The notes beneath the pieces are model-generated. The model made no database searches. It saw nothing but the letters and a program-made list of their open reading frames with translations, and was not told the origin of the DNA. A stretch of DNA of 9,292 nt from NCBI GenBank assembly GCA_937924345.1, contig CALDTD010000214.1:1-9292 (forward strand). The letters run 5' to 3'. Source of the stretch: an uncultured Flavobacteriales bacterium (GTDB lineage Bacteria; Bacteroidota; Bacteroidia; Flavobacteriales_D; Parvicellaceae). A program made the position numbers and the translations under genes. Below, in pieces: positions 5,074 through 9,292 of the stretch; position 1 is the stretch's first letter; the number at the start of each line of letters is the position of its first letter.

Positions 5074-7293
5074 TTAGAAATTATATGTCCACCTTACTTG
5101 AATATTTCTTGGAGTTCCTGGAGTAAAGTGAATTTCTTCTACAGCTTCACTTTCATTTTGTAATTTTGAGTTTGTTAAAAACTGAGTTTCATTCCATTCA
5201 GTATTAAATATATTTAATACTAAAGCTGAAATCCCCCATTTCTTGGTATAATAACCAATTTTAAAATCATTTATCACATATCCCTCAGCTATAGCGTCAT
5301 TAAATTCATCTGCAGGTCGATCAGATAAATACCTAAAGTCCCAAGAAGCTTTTATTCCATTTTCTAAGTTTAGTTTTATAGATGTATTAGAGGTTAAAGG
5401 AGCAGCTAGAGGAATATAAATAGAGGAATTTTCAAAGTCTCTTGCTAATGTGTAATTTATATTTGAATTTATAGCTAAGAACCTAAAAGGACTGTAAATA
5501 AGGCTAAAGTCAATCCCTTGCCTCCTTGTTTTGCCACTTGGTTCTACTATGCCTTCATCACCAACATAAACAAATTCTTGGTTAGAAATCATTCTCCATA
5601 TGCCCGCACTTACCTTTAAGTTTTTAAATACTCTTAAATCAAAACCTAGGTCAGAAGCATTTACTTTTGGTAGTGTAATTCCAACATTTCCTTCTGTTAT
5701 TAATCTAGAGTCATTTGAGTGAAAACCTTGCCCAACCTTAGCATAAATATTTAGTTTTTCGTTTGGACTATAATTTAATGAGGCTTTGGGTAATAATGCA
5801 TAAGGTGTTTGTTTTTTTATATTCAAAATAGAATCTAACTTGTTTTGATAAGTGTGAACGATTTGTTCGCCTCTTAAACCACCATTAAAGTGAAAGTCTC
5901 CTAACATAAAGTCTAAGCCTGTATAAGCAAAATAATTTGTTTCGTTTACGCTTCCTTTCTGAACTTCATTAAGTAGAACTGTTCTATTTTTTGTGTAAGC
6001 GAGTAAAGAATTTGGAACAACATCTAATCTTGTCCCTGTTCCGTTTAACCAATATATTTTTTGATTCCCTAGCTTAAATGGTTTTTTATAGTCTATATTA
6101 AAACCATAAGTATCTCTTGTTTCTTTTTGCTTTATTTGATCGCCGTTTATTGAATCTCTCTCAAAAAAAGTAAAGTTGGAATATAGCTCAAAGTCGTATC
6201 TTGAGTAATAGACATTAGTTTTTATAATTGATTTATCGGCTAGGTATTTTGTGAAGTCTAGTTGTACACTCTTTTTAGCTGTGTATCCACCTTCAGTATC
6301 GTCAACTGCTCCGAACCGACTTATAGTACCATTTCGTACTAAACGTATTGGAATTTGTCCCGATGCTGTCCAAGTACTATTAAAAAGTGATGTACTAATT
6401 CCAATTTTTGTTTTTTCATCAATCTCTCGTGTAAACTTCCCCATAAAATTTAAACGATCAAAGTTTTGTGATGATTCAAAATACCCATCCTTTTTATTCA
6501 TAGAGAAAGCTACATAAGCACTGTTTTTACTTGCTTTTTTTGTTAGATTAAATAACCCATTTATTTCTTTATTATTAAACGATCCATAGCCAAGAGAGAA
6601 GGAACTTTTAGAAATTCTTTCTCTGGTTTTGAAATCGATAAACCCTGCAGTTGTAAAATTTCCTTTTTTTAAATTGTAAGGTCCTTTACCAAATTCTACC
6701 GTTTCTATTAGTTCGGGCATTACAAAATGTAAATCGGTATATCCTTGCCCGTGTGCATGAGAAACCATATTTACAGGCGCATTATCTACAGCGATATTAA
6801 TATCTGTTCCGTGGTCTAAATCAAATCCTCGTAAAAACATTTGTTCAGACTTTCCTCCACCTGCATGTTGAGCAATAAAAAGACCAGGCATCAAGGTTAA
6901 TAGTTCTTGAGCTGACGTTTTTGTGTTTAGTTTTAAATCAACGTTTGCAATTTGATTTTGAATTGTTGATTGAGCGCTTATTGTAACTTCATTTAGGTAT
7001 TGATGCTCAAATGCTAATTCAATATCTAGCAAGTTATTCTCTTCTGTTAAAATAACTTCTTTCGATATAAATCCAGCTTTGATTATGTTTAAGGTGTCTG
7101 TTAAGCTATTTACAGAGATAGAAAACGCTCCATTTATATCCGTATGTGTATGAATAGATGTATTTTTAATAAATACCTCTGCCTCTGCAATAGGAATTGC
7201 TAAATCATCTTTAATTACCCCTTTTACCGTTTGGGCGTAATGACTTATTGTTACTAGAAAGACAACAATAACAAATATAATAACCTTAAACAT
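5074..7293 (-). CDS. TonB-dependent outer-membrane receptor with carboxypeptidase-regulatory-like domain
   Basis: This is an outer-membrane beta-barrel importer energised by TonB-ExbBD. The 739-residue protein has a signal peptide (1-20, cleavage before Gln21). A CarboxypepD_reg-like beta-sandwich follows (about 22-95), then the plug (about 120-222) and the barrel, ending in aromatic Phe739 (WTYNF). The plug holds AQHAGGGKSEQMFLRGFD (141-158), DHGTD (160-164), VNMVSHAHGQGY (174-185) and DLHF (187-190), so His143, 161, 179, 181 and 189 fall within 47 residues. In the barrel, GFHSNDSR (523-530) and HFTPGTPR (722-729) look like subfamily signatures. The plug differs from the SusC type, and no SusD gene is adjacent in the window. 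The ligand is unknown; the histidines and the DUF4331 neighbour hint at a metal or metal complex, which is inference. The ATG lies 7 bp after the TPR lipoprotein stop, so the two are cotranscribed. The fold is certain and the substrate is not. Confidence 0.93.
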   Translation of the reverse strand: MFKVIIFVIVVFLVTISHYAQTVKGVIKDDLAIPIAEAEVFIKNTSIHTHTDINGAFSISVNSLTDTLNIIKAGFISKEVILTEENNLLDIELAFEHQYLNEVTISAQSTIQNQIANVDLKLNTKTSAQELLTLMPGLFIAQHAGGGKSEQMFLRGFDLDHGTDINIAVDNAPVNMVSHAHGQGYTDLHFVMPELIETVEFGKGPYNLKKGNFTTAGFIDFKTRERISKSSFSLGYGSFNNKEINGLFNLTKKASKNSAYVAFSMNKKDGYFESSQNFDRLNFMGKFTREIDEKTKIGISTSLFNSTWTASGQIPIRLVRNGTISRFGAVDDTEGGYTAKKSVQLDFTKYLADKSIIKTNVYYSRYDFELYSNFTFFERDSINGDQIKQKETRDTYGFNIDYKKPFKLGNQKIYWLNGTGTRLDVVPNSLLAYTKNRTVLLNEVQKGSVNETNYFAYTGLDFMLGDFHFNGGLRGEQIVHTYQNKLDSILNIKKQTPYALLPKASLNYSPNEKLNIYAKVGQGFHSNDSRLITEGNVGITLPKVNASDLGFDLRVFKNLKVSAGIWRMISNQEFVYVGDEGIVEPSGKTRRQGIDFSLIYSPFRFLAINSNINYTLARDFENSSIYIPLAAPLTSNTSIKLNLENGIKASWDFRYLSDRPADEFNDAIAEGYVINDFKIGYYTKKWGISALVLNIFNTEWNETQFLTNSKLQNESEAVEEIHFTPGTPRNIQVRWTYNF

Positions 7294-7300
7294 TCTGGGT

Positions 7301-8635
7301 TTATTTTTTCTCTTTTAGAAACTGATGACTTTGATAAGGATTCATAGCTAACGATTTTTCAATCAATTTGTTATCATTTTCTATCAGTCCTTTAAGATAA
7401 AAAAGTTCTGCATCTTTTTTTCCAGTTGCCATAGCTACTTTTAGATGCTTATCAGCATTTTTTATATCTTTTTTACCATAATAAATAAAAGCTAAAGTCT
7501 TATTTACATCAATGTTATTTGCTCTATTCTTATGTTCTTTTAAGGCTAATGCAAGAGCTGCATCATAATCATCTTTGAAAGTATAAAGAAAGTTAGCGTA
7601 TTCTAAATCCATGTTATGACCAGATTCAATATCTTCTTTGAACATTGTCTCAATTTCATTGATTGTAGCTTCTTTGTTTTCAAGTTTCCCTTGTTTCATT
7701 TTTAGATTTGCAACATCAATGTTGAAACCGATTTCAGGCAATATTTCCAATGCTTCATTATATAATTTTAATGCTTCCTCTGTATTCCCTTTTTTAGCTT
7801 GTATTTTGGCTAATCCAGCAATACCAAATGGGTAATTTGGTCTTCTTTCCAATGTTATTTCATAACAAGTTGCTGCACTATCTAGTTCACCTTCAGACTC
7901 ATAAATTTCTCCTAGTGTTTTTAGTCCCCAACATGTATACTCAGATATTGGATCTCCTGTTTTTACAGCTCCAATCATTGCACTTTTTGCACCTTTTACA
8001 TCACCATAAATTTCTCTTAAATATGAAATTCTAGAGTAAGATCTTAAATCAGGTCTAATTTCTATCATTTTATCAGCCATTTTTACCGCCTCTTCGTAAT
8101 TTCCAATTTCTACATTAGCATCTACCAAAACACCATATATACCAGAATTGAAATCATTTAATTCCAAAGCTTCTTTTCCTGTTTCAAGTGCTTCATTAAA
8201 CCTATGTTGAGATAATAGAACCGTAGCTTTATAAAATAAACTATTAAACTTTTGATCTTTTGTTAAAGAAGATTCTTGATTCAACATCCAGTTCAAAGTG
8301 TTTAATGCAGCTGAATAATAATGTGGGTGTTCTCCGGTTACTCTAGCTTCATAAATATATACTTCTACTACCTTTAGTAAGCTAGCAAAATCCGTTTTAT
8401 CTTTATTATATTTATTTCTATTTGTTCTGAATTTAGACTGTATTTTTTTAAACTCATCTCCTGACAATTTTGCATCTCTAGTTAATAATTCTGCAAATAT
8501 TAAGGTATCACTTCCATTTACTTTAACAGTGCCTGCTGTTTGTTCGATGCTGTTTTCTTCTGTAGATCCGCAGTTAAGAAGGGTAATAGATGTGAATAAA
8601 TAGATAGCGTAATTACGTAAAATTCTAAATTGCAT
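7301..8635 (-). CDS. TPR-repeat lipoprotein
   Basis: The 444-residue product has a lipoprotein signal with lipobox LLNC, acylated at Cys22. After the cysteine the sequence is GSTEEN; an acidic pair soon after the lipid anchor resembles, imperfectly, Bacteroidetes surface-export signals, so it may face outward. Tetratricopeptide repeats with the A/L/Y/P spacing are clear at about 132-161, 166-197, 236-267 and 270-300. Weaker helical repeats follow at about 345-370, 378-405 and 407-434. TPR superhelices bind peptides or partner proteins, so a scaffold role between the DUF4331-like exported protein and the TonB receptor is plausible but inferred. It is the second gene of the set: 82 bp, mostly a hairpin, separate it from the DUF4331-like gene, and 7 bp from the receptor gene. 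No TAnnTTTG promoter is visible just upstream, suggesting read-through past the hairpin. Confidence 0.85.
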   Translation of the reverse strand: MQFRILRNYAIYLFTSITLLNCGSTEENSIEQTAGTVKVNGSDTLIFAELLTRDAKLSGDEFKKIQSKFRTNRNKYNKDKTDFASLLKVVEVYIYEARVTGEHPHYYSAALNTLNWMLNQESSLTKDQKFNSLFYKATVLLSQHRFNEALETGKEALELNDFNSGIYGVLVDANVEIGNYEEAVKMADKMIEIRPDLRSYSRISYLREIYGDVKGAKSAMIGAVKTGDPISEYTCWGLKTLGEIYESEGELDSAATCYEITLERRPNYPFGIAGLAKIQAKKGNTEEALKLYNEALEILPEIGFNIDVANLKMKQGKLENKEATINEIETMFKEDIESGHNMDLEYANFLYTFKDDYDAALALALKEHKNRANNIDVNKTLAFIYYGKKDIKNADKHLKVAMATGKKDAELFYLKGLIENDNKLIEKSLAMNPYQSHQFLKEKK

Positions 8636-8664
8636 TGAGTATTTTTTTATTTGTTTATACCACC

Positions 8665-8696
8665 AAAAGGGGTAAGTCCAAAGACATACCCCTTTT
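8665..8696 (-). terminator. Hairpin between DUF4331-like gene and TPR lipoprotein gene (partial terminator or processing element)
   Basis: AAAAGGGGTA (8665-8674) and TACCCCTTTT (8687-8696) are perfect complements, a 10-bp stem. Inside, after one A/A mismatch, GTC (8676-8678) pairs with GAC (8683-8685) around a CAAA loop. It begins 21 bases past the DUF4331-like stop. The T tract after the stem is only the four T of the stem itself, followed by GGTGG on the minus strand, so termination may be incomplete. It is symmetric enough to work on either strand. Confidence 0.7.
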
Positions 8697-8717
8697 AATG
8701 ATTGATTTTAATCTAAA

Positions 8718-9292
8718 TTATTTTTTCAATAATTTAATTAGCTTAACAGATTTACCTGCTTCATTACTTAATGTAATTTTAGCAAAGAAAACCCCTGAAG
8801 ATAATGCTGAAGCATCAATCTCAGTTTTGTTATTTCCTTTGTTTACTTGTTTGCTAACTGTTGTATTTGCAATTAACTTACCTCTTAAATCGTACAATGT
8901 AATTGTAGCAACTGAAGCTTCATCAGCATCAAAAGAAATTGTTGTTGTATTTACCACTGGATTAGGAAATGCAGATACAGAAATATTGTTATCTGTATAA
9001 CTTTCTACATCTACTGTAGCAGTTGGTGCTAAAATAGCAGGTTGTGTGTAAGCTATTTCACTTCCTAGTCTATTATCATTCCCTTTCCATGGTAATTGAA
9101 CAAATGGGAATGCAGTTCTAAATAAAGTATCATTGGCTTCAACTCCTGTAGAGTATCCTAATACATTTGTCAAATCTGTAGTAACTGGACTTTGTGGTAT
9201 TAATGCATTTGGATCATAGTCATCGTACCATAATCCAATAGCTGCTAATACAACACCACTTACTGCTTGTAATTCAATTCTAGTTACATCAT
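8718..9292 (-). CDS. DUF4331-like protein with type IX secretion sorting domain (C-terminal part, 5' end outside window)
   Basis: The frame is open to the window edge, giving 190 complete codons to TAA at 8718-8720. A TTG at 9171-9173 is internal (Leu40 of the fragment), because matching protein continues before it. Residues 1-70 resemble the end of DUF4331: a helical AVSGVVLAAIG stretch (9-19), then GVEANDTLFRTAFPFVQLP (49-67), recalling the DGVNANDxxF..FPYLxLP pattern near that domain's C-terminus. This is from memory and was not searched. A linker follows, then a Por sorting domain (about 102-190): FPNP (108-111), YDLRGK (133-138), DASALSSGVFFAKI (159-172) and a basic SVKLIKLLKK end. That domain sends proteins through the type IX system, where it is removed and the protein is released or attached to the surface. 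The biochemical function of DUF4331 is unknown. It is the first gene seen of the set with the TPR lipoprotein and the TonB receptor. Confidence 0.8.
   Translation of the reverse strand, partial: DVTRIELQAVSGVVLAAIGLWYDDYDPNALIPQSPVTTDLTNVLGYSTGVEANDTLFRTAFPFVQLPWKGNDNRLGSEIAYTQPAILAPTATVDVESYTDNNISVSAFPNPVVNTTTISFDADEASVATITLYDLRGKLIANTTVSKQVNKGNNKTEIDASALSSGVFFAKITLSNEAGKSVKLIKLLKK

Noticed and set aside
6251..6517. 88-residue plus-strand open frame inside the TonB receptor gene
   Set aside because: Antisense to conserved beta-barrel sequence, with no domain signal. The same reasoning removes the plus-strand frames at 3231-3440, 3635-3844, 7638-7835 and 7828-8034.
5074..7293. SusC-type glycan importer
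   Set aside because: The length (739 residues against about 1000) and the plug motifs do not fit SusC, and no SusD-like lipoprotein is adjacent; the neighbouring lipoprotein is a plain TPR protein.
8635..9000. 121-residue plus-strand open frame opposite the DUF4331/sorting-domain gene
   Set aside because: It lies antisense to a well-supported sorting domain, runs through the hairpin, and shows no recognisable family; it is a by-product of the opposite frame.

Overview
The window looks like chromosomal DNA from a member of the Flavobacteriia (Bacteroidetes). It is AT-rich. It carries a type IX secretion (Por) C-terminal sorting domain, a TonB-dependent receptor with an N-terminal carboxypeptidase-regulatory-like domain, a bacillithiol-type BshC, and promoters of the Bacteroidetes form TTG-N17-23-TAnnTTTG rather than -35/-10 boxes. 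Shine-Dalgarno sequences are mostly absent. Gene density is high: no stretch longer than about 145 bp lacks a gene, and I see no rRNA, tRNA, CRISPR or insertion sequence.

Layout: the left edge holds the 3' part of a plus-strand gene for the tRNA t6A-cyclising enzyme TcdA. Everything else is on the minus strand. Read in its direction of transcription (right to left), it begins with the C-terminal end of a T9SS-exported DUF4331-like protein that enters from beyond the right edge. Next comes a strong hairpin, then a TPR lipoprotein, then a TonB-dependent outer-membrane receptor 7 bp downstream. After these come housekeeping and envelope genes: uvrC with its own promoter, a small secreted very basic protein, a VTT/TVP38-type membrane protein 5 bp further on, and bshC with its own promoter. 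bshC ends tail to tail with tcdA, 2 bp apart.

The DUF4331-like / TPR lipoprotein / TonB receptor cluster is the most interesting part. A surface-exported protein, a lipid-anchored repeat protein and an outer-membrane importer with a histidine-rich plug suggest a capture-and-import system for an unknown ligand, possibly a metal or metal complex. The hairpin after the first gene would let that gene be expressed above the other two. The remaining genes are recognisable core functions: nucleotide excision repair, low-molecular-weight thiol synthesis and tRNA modification. Details worth a second look are an altered cysteine set in UvrC, an 11-bp tandem repeat over the uvrC promoter, an inverted repeat around the bshC promoter with AACCTT copies near it, and predicted leaderless or near-leaderless starts for uvrC and bshC.
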